Below are positions 41,486-49,562 of a stretch of 57,525 nt of DNA, in pieces. The stretch's first letter is position 1. Each line of letters starts with the position of its first letter. The notes below the pieces were generated by a model. It was not told the origin of the DNA and searched no databases. It saw only the letters and a program-made list of their open reading frames with translations. The DNA lies in contig CAMAUZ010000048.1 in assembly GCA_945861535.1 (NCBI GenBank), positions 1 through 57,525 of the forward strand, read 5' to 3'. Source of the stretch: Akkermansia muciniphila. GTDB lineage: Bacteria > Verrucomicrobiota > Verrucomicrobiia > Limisphaerales > BJHT01. The translations under genes and the position numbers were made by a program.

Positions 41486-41554
41486 CGGGGTAGGATGGAA
41501 GTCCCAAGCGCCCCGTCTGCGGGGAGCCGCTGCGGCCCGGAGGGCCGCGCTCCG
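41448..41554. repeat. Palindromic element I1
   Basis: Left arm from 41448 (CGGAGCGCGGGCGTCCCGCC) and right arm 41527-41554 (ending GGCCGCGCTCCG). The arms are inverted overall, each with its own small hairpin. It provides the C-terminus of the CWC gene. Confidence 0.8.
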
Positions 41555-41570
41555 ATTCCAAGCGCGCCGG

Positions 41571-41619
41571 TGAGCCGTTCGCACGCTCCACCGGCGCGCT
41601 GGGGACAGACGCGCCCTAC
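41571..41619. repeat. Element H3 (left arm truncated)
   Basis: The right arm at about 41590-41619 (GCGCGCTGGGGACAGACGCG, then CCCTAC) is intact. The matching left arm begins only at about AGCGCGCCGG (41560), so part of it is missing next to element I1. Confidence 0.65.
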
Positions 41620-41630
41620 CATCTCCCCCC

Positions 41631-41712
41631 GTAGCCGCCGAGGTGCGGATCGGGCGCGGGCATGGGCGTTCACCGCGCTCCAAGCCGTCCGCCTCCTCAC
41701 GTCGGCGGCTAC
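41631..41712. repeat. Palindromic element A5 (diverged left arm)
   Basis: Left GTAGCCGCCGAGGTGCGGAT at 41631, right arm 41685-41712 ending ACGTCGGCGGCTAC. The right arm matches A4 almost perfectly. It ends three bases before the glmM stop codon at 41716. Confidence 0.75.
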
Positions 41713-41715
41713 ATC

Positions 41716-43104
41716 CTATTCCCCGACGTGGCGCTTGATGGCGTCGCAGATTTTGCGCGACCAGGATTCGAGGACACGGTCGTCGCGGCCTTCGATGAGC
41801 AGGCGGGCCTTGGGTTCGGTGCCGGAGTAGCGGAGCAGAACGCGGCCGCCGTCGGGCGTCACCTCGGCCTCGGCCTGGGCGACGAGTTCGAGGACGTCGG
41901 GGAATTTGTCGAAGGGGCGTTTTTCGCGCACGCGGACGTTGGTGACGCGCTGCGGGAAGCGTTTCCAACACCGCGCCAGCTTCGAGAGCGAGGATTCCCG
42001 GGCTTTCATGATGCGCAGGATTTGCAGGGCGGAAACGAGGCCGTCGCCGGTGGTGCTGAAGTCGCCGAAGATCATGTGGCCGCTCTGCTCGCCGCCGAAG
42101 TTGAAGCCGTTGCGGAGCATTTCATCGATCACGTATTTATCGCCGACCGGCGTGCGGATGACGTGGCCGCCGGCCCCTTTGATCGCGGCATCCAGGCCGG
42201 CGTTGCTCATCACCGTGGTGACGAGCGTGCTCTTGGCGAGCGTGCCCTGCGCGAGCATGTCCAGGCCGGCGATGGCCATGATGTCGTCGCCGTCGATGAG
42301 TTCGCCTTTTTCATCGCAGAGGATGAGGCGGTCGGCGTCGCCGTCGTGGGCGATGCCGATGTGCGCGCCGTGCTCGCGGACTTTGCGCAGGAGCAGCTCC
42401 GGGTGCATCGAGCCGCACTCTTTGTTGATGTTGGTGCCGTCGGGTTGGTTGCCGTACACGAAGACTTCCGCGCCGAGTTCGCTCAGGACGCACGGGGTGG
42501 ATTTGTACGCGGCCCCGTTGGCGCAATCGACCACGATGCGAATGCCTTCGAGGGTGAGGCCGCGGGGAAAGGAGGCCTTGGCGAACTCGATGTAGCGGCC
42601 CAGCGCGTCGTCGATGCGCATCGCCTTGCCGATCTCCTTGGCGGTCGGGCGGATGGTTTCGATGTCGCCGCTGAAGACGAGGTCCTCGATCGATTTCTCG
42701 ACGGTGTCGTCGAGTTTGTAGCCGTCGGCGCGGAAAAATTTGATGCCGTTGTCATCGTACGGATTGTGCGAGGCGGTGATGACGATGCCGGCGTCGGCGC
42801 GCAGGCTGCGAGTGGCGTAGGCGACGCCGGGCGTGGGCAGAGGGCCGATGAAGAGGACATCAACGCCCATCGAGAGCACGCCGGAGGAGAGGGCGTTTTC
42901 GAGCATGTAGCCGGAGAGGCGCGTGTCTTTGCCGATGACGATTTTGTGGCGGCCCTTGCCGCGCGAGGTGGTCTCGAGATTTTTGAAAACGTGCGCGGCG
43001 GCGCGGCCGAGCTTGAGGGCGGTCTCGGCCGTCACGGGTTCGATGTTGGCGGTGCCGCGGACACCGTCGGTGCCGAAGATGCGTTTGTTGTTCTTGGTGC
43101 TCAT
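41716..43104 (-). CDS. glmM: Phosphoglucosamine mutase GlmM
   Basis: A 462-residue alpha-D-phosphohexomutase. FGTDGVRGTAN opens the protein, the phosphoserine loop is TASHNPYDDNG (Ser112), the metal loop AHDGDADRLILCDE, the sugar-binding loop FGGEQSGHMIF and the phosphate loop LLRYSGTEPKARLLIEG. It converts glucosamine-6-P to glucosamine-1-P for UDP-GlcNAc and peptidoglycan. It is the last gene of a five-gene minus-strand operon, six bases after ybbR. The cdaA-ybbR-glmM order is the classic c-di-AMP operon; in other bacteria GlmM and CdaA bind each other. Confidence 0.95.
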   Translation of the reverse strand: MSTKNNKRIFGTDGVRGTANIEPVTAETALKLGRAAAHVFKNLETTSRGKGRHKIVIGKDTRLSGYMLENALSSGVLSMGVDVLFIGPLPTPGVAYATRSLRADAGIVITASHNPYDDNGIKFFRADGYKLDDTVEKSIEDLVFSGDIETIRPTAKEIGKAMRIDDALGRYIEFAKASFPRGLTLEGIRIVVDCANGAAYKSTPCVLSELGAEVFVYGNQPDGTNINKECGSMHPELLLRKVREHGAHIGIAHDGDADRLILCDEKGELIDGDDIMAIAGLDMLAQGTLAKSTLVTTVMSNAGLDAAIKGAGGHVIRTPVGDKYVIDEMLRNGFNFGGEQSGHMIFGDFSTTGDGLVSALQILRIMKARESSLSKLARCWKRFPQRVTNVRVREKRPFDKFPDVLELVAQAEAEVTPDGGRVLLRYSGTEPKARLLIEGRDDRVLESWSRKICDAIKRHVGE

Positions 43105-43110
43105 GTCAGT

Positions 43111-43518
43111 TCATTTCGGTTCGAGAGGCGGGGCGGGCAGACGCTTGACCACCACTTCCTCGGGATCAATCGAGATCAGGCGCGTGCCATCGGGCGCCCG
43201 GACTTGGATGCGTTTGCGCTGTCCGTCGGCGTCCACTTTCACATCCGTCAGACTCACGAAAATCTCGATCTGATCTTCGCGCAAACTTTGCAGCACCGCC
43301 GGGTCGCCGCGCAGCCTCACCTGCACCGTCCACGGCTCGACCTTGTAACTGAACGGCTCCTCAGACGACACCTTTAGCTCGATGGGCAGGCCGGGAAAAT
43401 CGCGCTCGACCAGCGTCGCCTCGGGCGGAGTGGCCTGCCGGATGGAGAACCACAGAAACGTCGCGGCCAGCAGCGACAGGAACTTCGCCTTGAAATTGGT
43501 GAACAGCAGGTCGCGCAT
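43111..43518 (-). CDS. cdaR: YbbR/CdaR-like regulator of diadenylate cyclase
   Basis: A 135-residue protein with one N-terminal membrane anchor (KAKFLSLLAATFLWFSIRQ) and a single YbbR-like domain (FPGLPIELKVSSEEPFSYKVEP, VRLRGDPAVLQSLREDQIE). Firmicute CdaR proteins usually have three or four YbbR repeats; this is a minimal one-domain version. It probably sits in the membrane with its domain outside and modulates CdaA. Spacing of six bases to both neighbours shows tight operon coupling. Confidence 0.82.
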   Translation of the reverse strand: MRDLLFTNFKAKFLSLLAATFLWFSIRQATPPEATLVERDFPGLPIELKVSSEEPFSYKVEPWTVQVRLRGDPAVLQSLREDQIEIFVSLTDVKVDADGQRKRIQVRAPDGTRLISIDPEEVVVKRLPAPPLEPK

Positions 43519-43524
43519 GGCCGG

Positions 43525-44373
43525 TCAGGTGGAGTGGCCGCTGCCCGGCGTCGCCGCCCCGGACTCGGGCTTCAACAGCACGTCGAGCCGCGCCTTCAGG
43601 GTCTCGGCCCAGGTGCGCGACTTGGTCGCCGGCACCAGCACGGAGGTGAGAAACGCGCGCAGGGCCTCGGAGGTGACGCCCCGCGTGAACTGCCCTTTGT
43701 ACGCATACGAAATCGCACCCGTCTCCTCGGACACCGCCACGACCAGCGCGTCGGTTTCCTCGCTCAACCCGATGGCGGCGCGGTGCCGCGTGCCCATGGA
43801 CTTGCTCAAATCCTTGCGCGGCGTGAGCGGAAAAATACACGCCGCGTGCGTGATGCGGTTGCCCTTGATGATCACGCCGCCGTCGTGGATCGCGTTGTTC
43901 GGAAAAAAAATCGTCTCGAGCATCTCGGGCGTCGCCTCGCAATCCACCACGATGCCCGACTCGACATCCTCATGGACGGGAATGGTCTGCTCGATGGCAA
44001 TGAGCGCGCCGATGTGGACCTCCGCCAGGCGTTCGACGGTCTGGATGATGACCTCGATGTTTTCGCGCCGTTCGCGGGTGATGTTGCGCAGCGAGAGATT
44101 GCCCAACTCGGTGAGGAGGCGCCGCAGTTCGGGCTGAAAAATCACGAGCACCGCGATGGTGGACACGGCGAAAAACGCGCGCAGCAGCCAGTTCAACACC
44201 TCGAGTTTGAGCGCCGTCGTCAGCACCGTCAGCGCCAGCAGGAAGAACATGCCCGCGACCGCCGGGGCCGCGCGCGTGGTGCGCAGGAAGTTGTAGCCGT
44301 GGTAGATCACCACCGCGAGCACGGTGATCTCCAAGGCCGGGCGCCATAAATTGATGAGGCTGTTCCAGTCCAT
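43525..44373 (-). CDS. cdaA: Diadenylate cyclase CdaA (c-di-AMP synthase)
   Basis: A 282-residue membrane enzyme. Three N-terminal hydrophobic segments (ITVLAVVIYHGYNFL, AVAGMFFLLALTVLTTAL, LLRAFFAVSTIAVLVIF) are followed by the DAC domain. The first catalytic motif is NNAIHDGGVIIKG (Asp164-Gly-Gly166) instead of the usual D-G-A, and the second is GTRHRAAIGLSE (Arg196-His-Arg198), intact. SEETGAISYAYKG follows. It condenses two ATP to c-di-AMP. The C-terminal tail is Ala/Gly-rich. It starts three bases after folP and precedes ybbR and glmM. Confidence 0.92.
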   Translation of the reverse strand: MDWNSLINLWRPALEITVLAVVIYHGYNFLRTTRAAPAVAGMFFLLALTVLTTALKLEVLNWLLRAFFAVSTIAVLVIFQPELRRLLTELGNLSLRNITRERRENIEVIIQTVERLAEVHIGALIAIEQTIPVHEDVESGIVVDCEATPEMLETIFFPNNAIHDGGVIIKGNRITHAACIFPLTPRKDLSKSMGTRHRAAIGLSEETDALVVAVSEETGAISYAYKGQFTRGVTSEALRAFLTSVLVPATKSRTWAETLKARLDVLLKPESGAATPGSGHST

Positions 44374-44376
44374 TGC

Positions 44377-45222
44377 TTACCTGCCGCACTGGTGAATGGC
44401 TTCGGTCATCCGCACCGCCTGCACCGTGGCCAAAACGTCGTGAACGCGGATGATCTGCACTCCCGCGGCGACCGCATGGCAGGCGCACGCGAGAGCCGCG
44501 GGGAGGCGTTGTTCCACCTCCGCCCCGAGGAGTTTTCCGAGAAACGATTTCCGGGAAACCCCGAGGAGCAGTGGGCGCGCGAAGCTTCTAAAACCCGGCA
44601 ACGCCGCGAGCAACTCCAAATTGTGCCGCAGCGTTTTTCCGAAGCCGATGCCGACATCCAGCACCACATTTTCGTCGGGAATCCCGGCCAACCGGAAGCG
44701 CGGCAATCGTTCCGCAAAAAATCCGCGCACGTCGCCCACCACATCAGCATAAACCGGCTCCCGCTGCATCGTTTGCGGCGTGCCCTGCATGTGCATTGCC
44801 ACGTAGCCCGCGCCCGCGTCCGCGACGATCCGCCACATCGCCGTCGCGTCGTCGGTGCGATTGGCCGCGATGTCGTTCACCACGCTGGCCCCGGCGCGCA
44901 GGGCCGCGCGGGCCACGCCGGGTTTCTGCGTGTCGATCGAGAGCGGGACTTTCACCACCGGCGCGAGGGCTTCGAGGACAGGGAGCACGCGGCGCAGTTC
45001 CTCGGCTTCGTCCACCGGCGCGGCGTTCGGGCGCGTGGATTCGCCGCCGATGTCGATCAGGTCTGCGCCCTCGGCGATCAACGTCAGCGCGTGTTTCACC
45101 GCCGCGTCAGCCGCCAGAAACCGTCCGCCGTCGGAAAAGGAATCCGGCGTCACGTTCACGATGCCCATCACCAGCGTCGGGCGCGGGAAGCGGAACTCGA
45201 AATTGCACGCGCGCCAGATCAT
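44377..45222 (-). CDS. folP: Dihydropteroate synthase FolP
   Basis: A 281-residue TIM-barrel enzyme. ATG 45222 overlaps the upstream ATP-grasp stop (ATGA). Motifs: LVMGIVNVTPDSFSDGG (signature 1), DLIDIGGESTRPNA (signature 2), PLSIDTQKPGVARAAL, VNDIAANR, AMHMQGTPQTMQ, LDVGIGFGKTLRHNLELL, LLGVSRKSFLGKLLG. It joins p-aminobenzoate with the pterin diphosphate in folate synthesis. Placement directly before cdaA links folate and c-di-AMP genes in one transcript. Confidence 0.95.
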   Translation of the reverse strand: MIWRACNFEFRFPRPTLVMGIVNVTPDSFSDGGRFLAADAAVKHALTLIAEGADLIDIGGESTRPNAAPVDEAEELRRVLPVLEALAPVVKVPLSIDTQKPGVARAALRAGASVVNDIAANRTDDATAMWRIVADAGAGYVAMHMQGTPQTMQREPVYADVVGDVRGFFAERLPRFRLAGIPDENVVLDVGIGFGKTLRHNLELLAALPGFRSFARPLLLGVSRKSFLGKLLGAEVEQRLPAALACACHAVAAGVQIIRVHDVLATVQAVRMTEAIHQCGR

Positions 45223-46142
45223 GGTTTTGCAGCGATCAAGCCCTGCGCACCCGCGACGAGCTGTTCCGCGAGCGCCGCCACCAGCGCGTCGGGCACGCCG
45301 TTCTGCGGACTCGCGGACTGCGTGAGAAGATGGCACTGGTCGTTCACGTAATCGATCAGCACGAATTCGCCCGCCTCGGTCAGCGCGATTTCGCTCGAGA
45401 AAAACTGCATCCCCGTCAGCTCCGCCACGCGCCGCACCAGCGTCTCGAGTGCGTCGAGTTTCCATTCCGCGTGCTCGGCGTCGGTGACGAGCCGGTAGCG
45501 GTCGGTGAAGCAATTCCACCAGCACAACCACACGCGGCCGAACGCGTGATAGACGCGGAAATACACCGGCTCGGCGTCCGTCATGCGCGGCGTGATGCGG
45601 CGTTGCAGCAGGTAGCGCGGGTCCGGCCACGCGGTGCGCGAGCGCTCCAGATCGGCCTCGCCCGTCGCCTCGAGCAGCACGCCGCGCCGCCCGTAGCCGA
45701 GGCTCGGCTTGATCACGAACGGCGTTCCCAGCGCCTCCCGCTCGGCCGCGGACAGCTCGAACTTGTCCACCTGCTCCGCCGGCACAATGACCGTCGGCGG
45801 CACGTTGAGGCCCGCGGCGACGAGGCGCGGATGCAATGCCGCCTTGTCGAACGCCGCGAGCGCGAAGTCCGGCGGATCGATCACCTTCGTCCCGCGCTCG
45901 TGCGCCAGGCGGACGAGGCGATGATAAACATCCGTCGCGTCGTGATGTTCGCTGTGCATGTTGAGCAACACGCGCGGCCAGACCTCGTCGGCGCGGAGCA
46001 GTTCCAGGAAGCGTTCGACAAACAGCGGTTCGATCAGGAAAAAATTCAGCCCCGCCCGGGCGCACTCCTGCTGCACGCGCTGGATGAAAAAATCATCCGC
46101 GTCGAGCTTGTGCGTCATGACCAGATCGAAAACCCGCGCCAT
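45219..46142 (-). CDS. ATP-grasp domain protein of unknown substrate
   Basis: A 307-residue protein starting MARVFDLVMTHKLDADDFFI. ATP-grasp hallmarks: VDKFELSAAEREALGTPFVI with KPSLGYGRRGVLLEATGE (ATP-binding lysine and Gly-rich loop), YLLQRRITPRM, and the metal ligands in SSEIALTEAGEFVLIDYVND (Glu, then Asp-Tyr-Val-Asn-Asp). These enzymes ligate a carboxylate to an amine or thiol. The substrate cannot be told. As the first gene of the folP-cdaA-ybbR-glmM operon, a pterin, folate or cell-wall related ligation is a reasonable guess. Confidence 0.78.
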   Translation of the reverse strand: MARVFDLVMTHKLDADDFFIQRVQQECARAGLNFFLIEPLFVERFLELLRADEVWPRVLLNMHSEHHDATDVYHRLVRLAHERGTKVIDPPDFALAAFDKAALHPRLVAAGLNVPPTVIVPAEQVDKFELSAAEREALGTPFVIKPSLGYGRRGVLLEATGEADLERSRTAWPDPRYLLQRRITPRMTDAEPVYFRVYHAFGRVWLCWWNCFTDRYRLVTDAEHAEWKLDALETLVRRVAELTGMQFFSSEIALTEAGEFVLIDYVNDQCHLLTQSASPQNGVPDALVAALAEQLVAGAQGLIAAKP

Positions 46143-46239
46143 GCTCGCACTATTTTTGTGCCACCCCGCGAAGTCAACGCTGCGGGCCGTGCGACCGAAT
46201 TTCGGGGTGTGATCGAAAGTGGGAGACGCAAATCATGTG

Positions 46240-46316
46240 GTAGGGCGCGCCTGTCCTCAGCGCGCCGTTTCGCGTGTGCACAGGTCCGCGGCGCGCTGAG
46301 GACAGACGCGCCCTAC
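46240..46316. repeat. Palindromic element H1
   Basis: Inverted 28-bp arms 46240-46267 and 46289-46316, word GGCGCGCCTGTCCTCAGCGC. A second copy of about the same length is H2 at 52906-52980. Confidence 0.88.
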
Positions 46317-46330
46317 CCGCCGCCGCCGCA

Positions 46331-46398
46331 CCCCTTGCTCCTTGTCGCTTGCTCCTTCCCTTGAGCTTTGAACTTTGAGCTTTGAGCTTCCCCCCCCA
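46331..46398. repeat. Element B4: single heptad arm before frr
   Basis: TTCCC, then TTGAGCT, TTGAACT, TTGAGCT, TTGAGCT, then a run of C. It points to the frr start 62 bases ahead. No partner arm was found upstream; H1 lies where it might have been. Confidence 0.85.
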
Positions 46399-46460
46399 AC
46401 TACCGCGAAAATCACACAACCCTATACATCCCGCGCCTGCTTTGCTAAACATGCGGCCCT

Positions 46461-47021
46461 ATGGCACTGGACGATGTTTTATTGGATGCGGAAGACAAGA
46501 TGCTCAAGACCGAGGAGCATGTGGTCAAAGAATTCAGCAGCGTGCGCACCGGCAAGGCGTCGCCGTCGTTGATCGAGAACGTGCTGGTCGAGGTGTACGG
46601 CTCCCAGATGCGCCTGCGCGAGCTGGCCGGCATCTCGACGCCGGAGCCGCGGATGCTGATGGTGCAGCCGTGGGACGCCGGCACGATTGGCGCGATCGAG
46701 AAAGGGATTCAGAAGGCCAATCTCGGCCTGAATCCCGCCGTGCATGGAAAATTTCTCCGCATCGTCCTCCCCGACCTGAGCACCGAGCGTCGCCTCGAGT
46801 TCGTGAAGGCGATCAAGAAAATGGCCGAGGACGGCCGCATCGCCATCCGCCACATCCGCCGCGATTCCCTCGAGGCGTTGAAGAAGGAAACCAAGGCCGG
46901 CGGCGTCACCGAGGACGACGAGGAGAACGCCGAGAAGGAAATCCAGAAGCTCACCAACGACTACATCCAGAAGATCGACAGCCACCTGGCCCACAAGGAA
47001 AAAGAGATCATGACGGTGTAG
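46461..47021 (+). CDS. frr: Ribosome recycling factor
   Basis: A 186-residue protein of standard length. EFSSVRTGKASPSLIENVLVEVYG, LMVQPWDAGTIGAIEKGIQKA, PDLSTERRLEFVKAIKKMAEDGRIAIRHIRRDSLE (given in parts) are typical RRF blocks, with a two-domain L-shaped fold expected. It splits post-termination ribosomes with EF-G. pyrH, the usual upstream neighbour, is absent; instead B4 fills the upstream region. Confidence 0.95.
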   Translation: MALDDVLLDAEDKMLKTEEHVVKEFSSVRTGKASPSLIENVLVEVYGSQMRLRELAGISTPEPRMLMVQPWDAGTIGAIEKGIQKANLGLNPAVHGKFLRIVLPDLSTERRLEFVKAIKKMAEDGRIAIRHIRRDSLEALKKETKAGGVTEDDEENAEKEIQKLTNDYIQKIDSHLAHKEKEIMTV

Positions 47022-47036
47022 GCGGGGTGGTTCGGG

Positions 47037-47057
47037 GTGGCGACGGCTCGTCGCCAC
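47037..47057 (+). terminator. Perfect hairpin after frr
   Basis: GTGGCGAC, loop GGCTC, GTCGCCAC, 15 bases after the frr stop codon. No T-run follows, so a terminator role is plausible but unproven. Confidence 0.45.
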
Positions 47058-47137
47058 AAGCTGGATGGCGACGAGCAGTGGCCAGCCCGGGAGTCTGGAA
47101 ATTGAACGTCCAAGCCGCGTTTATGCGGTCAGCGCGA

Positions 47138-47304
47138 CAGGAGCGCGGCCTTCAGGCCGCAGAAACGCCCACCCTCAGCGACCGCTCCAAACACTCCGAA
47201 CGGGCACCTCGACTCACTGGTTGGTGAGTCTTCAGAAACAGTCAGGAAAACTCGCCCGCCCCAGGCAGGACGAGCGTCTCTGCGGCCTGAAGGCCGCGCT
47301 CCTG
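47138..47304. repeat. Palindromic element C2
   Basis: Inverted arms 47138-47167 and 47275-47304 identical in core to C1 (GCGGCCTTCAGGCCGC). The spacer matches the reverse complement of the C1 spacer by eye over most of its length, so C2 is the same element in opposite orientation. Confidence 0.9.
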
Positions 47305-47537
47305 TTGCCCTCACTGGACAGTTGCGCCCAAGGGCTTGGTGGAATGAGCCACCCCGGTTCCCGGCCAGAAGATTTTTCAAACTCAATGCGGTCGCGTCTC
47401 CGCGGCCCGGTCGCCCGTATTCCGCTTCCGTCCTCCTCTGCGCTACCACTCTGCAAATTCCTCGCGCGCCGCGAGGATATCACCGCTGCCGGGCCGCCGC
47501 CCGAGGGCTGAAAAATTGTCGCCAACGCTTTGCTCTT

Positions 47538-47813
47538 CGTCCCGGAGGGACGCCGCAGGAAATTAGCCGGGGGCAAGTCCGCGCAGCGGACGCGGCCCCC
47601 GGTTGCGCCGCCGAACGGGCCATGCCCCAGCGGGGCATCGAAGAAGTTTTTTGGGGCGGCGTCCCCGCAGCACTTCCGCCACCCCGCGTCGCCTCGGGCC
47701 ATTTTCTTCGATGCCCCGTTGGGGCACGGAGCCAAACGGCACGATTTCCGGGGGCGGCGTCCGCTGCGGCGGACTTGCCCCCGGCTAATCTCCTCCGGCG
47801 TCCCTCCGGGACG
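47538..47813. mobile_element. Palindromic element D2, 276 bp
   Basis: Same outer arms (CGTCCCGGAGGGACG, TTAGCCGGGGGCAAGTCC) and inner 24-base pair as D1, core length identical, opposite orientation. No gene is seen in the rest of 47022-48064. At 47930-48050 an imperfect inverted pair with TTCCTTCCCATCTCTGCGG-like words follows. Confidence 0.85.
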
Positions 47814-47929
47814 GGGACCAGGCATCCCCACCTCGCGGTGCGCACGCCGTGCGGAGATCGTCAGAATATTCCATTGCTCCCTTCACTCTCGCCGCGCTGC
47901 ATCCGGGGACCGGTCGCGCTCCGCTTCCG

Positions 47930-48050
47930 CAGCGGCTTTCCCCCTCTGCGTTCCTTCCCATCTCTGCGGTGTTCTGTGGAACCGCTCTCCCGTCCGCAGC
48001 GCTTATCGAAACACCGCAGAGATGGGAAGGAACGCAGACGCGGAAACCGC
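47930..48050. repeat. Inverted repeat with CTCTGCGTTCC / GGAACGCAGA words
   Basis: Left CCTCTGCGTTCCTTCCCATC at about 47952-47971 and its near reverse complement GATGGGAAGGAACGCAGA at about 48019-48036, then ACCGC words on both sides. It resembles a diverged family E pair next to D2. Confidence 0.65.
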
Positions 48051-48064
48051 CGACTCGCGGAGTC

Positions 48065-48943
48065 CTACTCAAACGCCAGCACCTTCAACCCGGTCTTCTC
48101 CCCGATGCTCTGCGCGATGGCCTGAAGCTCCGCCGCCGACAGCTTCGTCGCGAACGCCTCGGGCGTCGGCCGCGCGACGGTGTAGGCGTGGACTTCTTTG
48201 ATGCGACCGCCCGCACGAACAATGTCGTTCAAGCGCTGGCAGTACGCGTCGAGTTCCGCCGCGGACATCGCCTCGCCATGCACCTTGAGGAAGAGGCTCT
48301 GGATGACGATGGGCCGCGCCAGCGCGGTCTCGAGAAGGTTCTTGAGGATGCGCTCGAACTTGATGCTCGTGCGGTTGACCAACCGGAAATACGCCTCGGT
48401 GCCCGCGTCGAGCTTGGCCCAGACCTCGCCCTGATGCGCATCCATGATCGCGAGGCCGCGCTTCACGTCGGCCTTGTCGAGACCGGCGGCGTCGGTGATG
48501 AGCACGAGCTTGGTGGCGGCGAGGCCCTCCTGCTGCTTCACGTCGGCGACGATCTGCACGCACTCGGCGAAGTTGTGGATCATCGTCGGCTCGCCGTCGC
48601 CGCTGAACGCGATGTCCTTCACGTCGCGCGTAAGCCACGGGACTTCGTTGAACTTCGGCTCCTTCGCCAGCCCGCCGTCGCGCGCGAAGCGGATCATCGC
48701 CACCAGTTCATCGCGCATCTGCTTGAGATCGACCTGCGAAACCTTGCCCGGCAGTCGGCGGTCCACCTCGCAATAGATGCAGTCGAAGTTGCAGACCTTG
48801 TCGGGGTTCAAGTTCACACCGATGGACAGCCCGCGCGAACGCCGCGAGATGACAGGGTAAACGAACGTGAAATCGCTGAACTGCCGCGAGTGATCTTGCA
48901 CCGTGGCGAATGTGTTTTTGATCTGAAGGGTTTCCCCGGACAT
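48065..48943 (-). CDS. Radical SAM protein
   Basis: A 292-residue enzyme. SIGVNLNPDKVCNFDCIYCEVD holds the CxxxCxxC cluster (C-N-F-D-C-I-Y-C), and IAFSGDGEPTMI is the GGE-like SAM loop. AKLDAGTEAYFRLVNRTS and RPIVIQSLFLKVHG follow, as in the COG0731-like group of Fe-S oxidoreductases. The reaction is unknown. ATG 48943 is the only good start. It is convergent with frr across a 1-kb repeat-filled gap. Confidence 0.82.
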   Translation of the reverse strand: MSGETLQIKNTFATVQDHSRQFSDFTFVYPVISRRSRGLSIGVNLNPDKVCNFDCIYCEVDRRLPGKVSQVDLKQMRDELVAMIRFARDGGLAKEPKFNEVPWLTRDVKDIAFSGDGEPTMIHNFAECVQIVADVKQQEGLAATKLVLITDAAGLDKADVKRGLAIMDAHQGEVWAKLDAGTEAYFRLVNRTSIKFERILKNLLETALARPIVIQSLFLKVHGEAMSAAELDAYCQRLNDIVRAGGRIKEVHAYTVARPTPEAFATKLSAAELQAIAQSIGEKTGLKVLAFE

Positions 48944-49053
48944 GGGCGGAAACTAACGCGCAGCGTGGGCGGAGGGAACGACTAATATTGGCGGGCGCGA
49001 CTGGAGGGCGCATCGCAGTTTCTTGCGCGCGGCTTGGCGTCCGCGCCAGCCGG

Positions 49054-49187
49054 GTGGGGCAGGCATCCGTGCCTGCCAGTTGGCGGGGCATCCCTGCCCC
49101 GGGTTCCCGGTTTCGCGGGGGTGGTCGGCCATGGAAACGGGCGGCAGGGATGCCGCCCGAACTGGCAGGCATGGATGCCTGCACCAC
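49054..49187. repeat. Palindromic element G1
   Basis: Begins GTGGGGCAGGCATCCGTGCC and ends GGATGCCTGCACCAC. It holds four small hairpins: GGCAGGCATCCGTGCCTGCC, GGGGCATCCCTGCCCC, GGCGGCAGGGATGCCGCC, GGCAGGCATGGATGCCTGCC. Stems vary but remain paired. Confidence 0.88.
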
Positions 49188-49562
49188 CCCGCCCGCGCGC
49201 GTGCCGCCGCAGGTTTCCTCGACCACACCACCCGTGCCTGCCGAAAGTTGCCGGAAACTGAGATGCGCCCGCGACCAGAGAGCGGCATTTATGCCGGTTC
49301 GGCGTGGGACGGTCCGGGCGCGGGGCACGCCTGATTTCCCCGCCTTCCGCGCCCGGTTGGCCGCATGCGACCGCGTGCGGCCCCGCGTTGTCCCCACCAT
49401 CCGCCAGGCCAATTTGGCCCAGCGCCAGGAGCCATTTTGCGACGACTTCGTGCCCGCGACGTTCCTGACCAGCACGACGGAGAAAGCCAGCCGCCGGGCC
49501 TGTTTTTCCCGGCACCTGACCGCCGGCTGTTTCCTCGGCCAGATGTTCAAGCCGCGGACGGC
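49188..49562. other. Gap between G1 and trpD without convincing gene
   Basis: Open frames on both strands here are Arg-rich without known motifs. A lone L-type hairpin word (AGCGGCATTTATGCCG) lies at about 49288-49303. The stretch may be eroded repeat sequence. Confidence 0.4.

Noticed and set aside
41662-43377. A 571-codon plus-strand frame opposite glmM and ybbR
   Set aside because: Antisense of two well-recognised genes with conserved motifs.
43525-44373. CdaA inactive because of HDGG instead of HDGA
   Set aside because: The change is conservative, the RHR motif and operon are intact, so inactivity cannot be claimed; kept as an oddity only.
47322-48125. A 267-codon plus-strand frame in the frr to radical SAM gap
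   Set aside because: It crosses D2 and another inverted repeat, and its end is antisense to the radical SAM gene.
48708-49550. A 280-codon minus-strand frame upstream of and overlapping the radical SAM gene
   Set aside because: It is Arg-rich, passes through element G1 and overlaps the radical SAM gene in another frame; no domain is visible.
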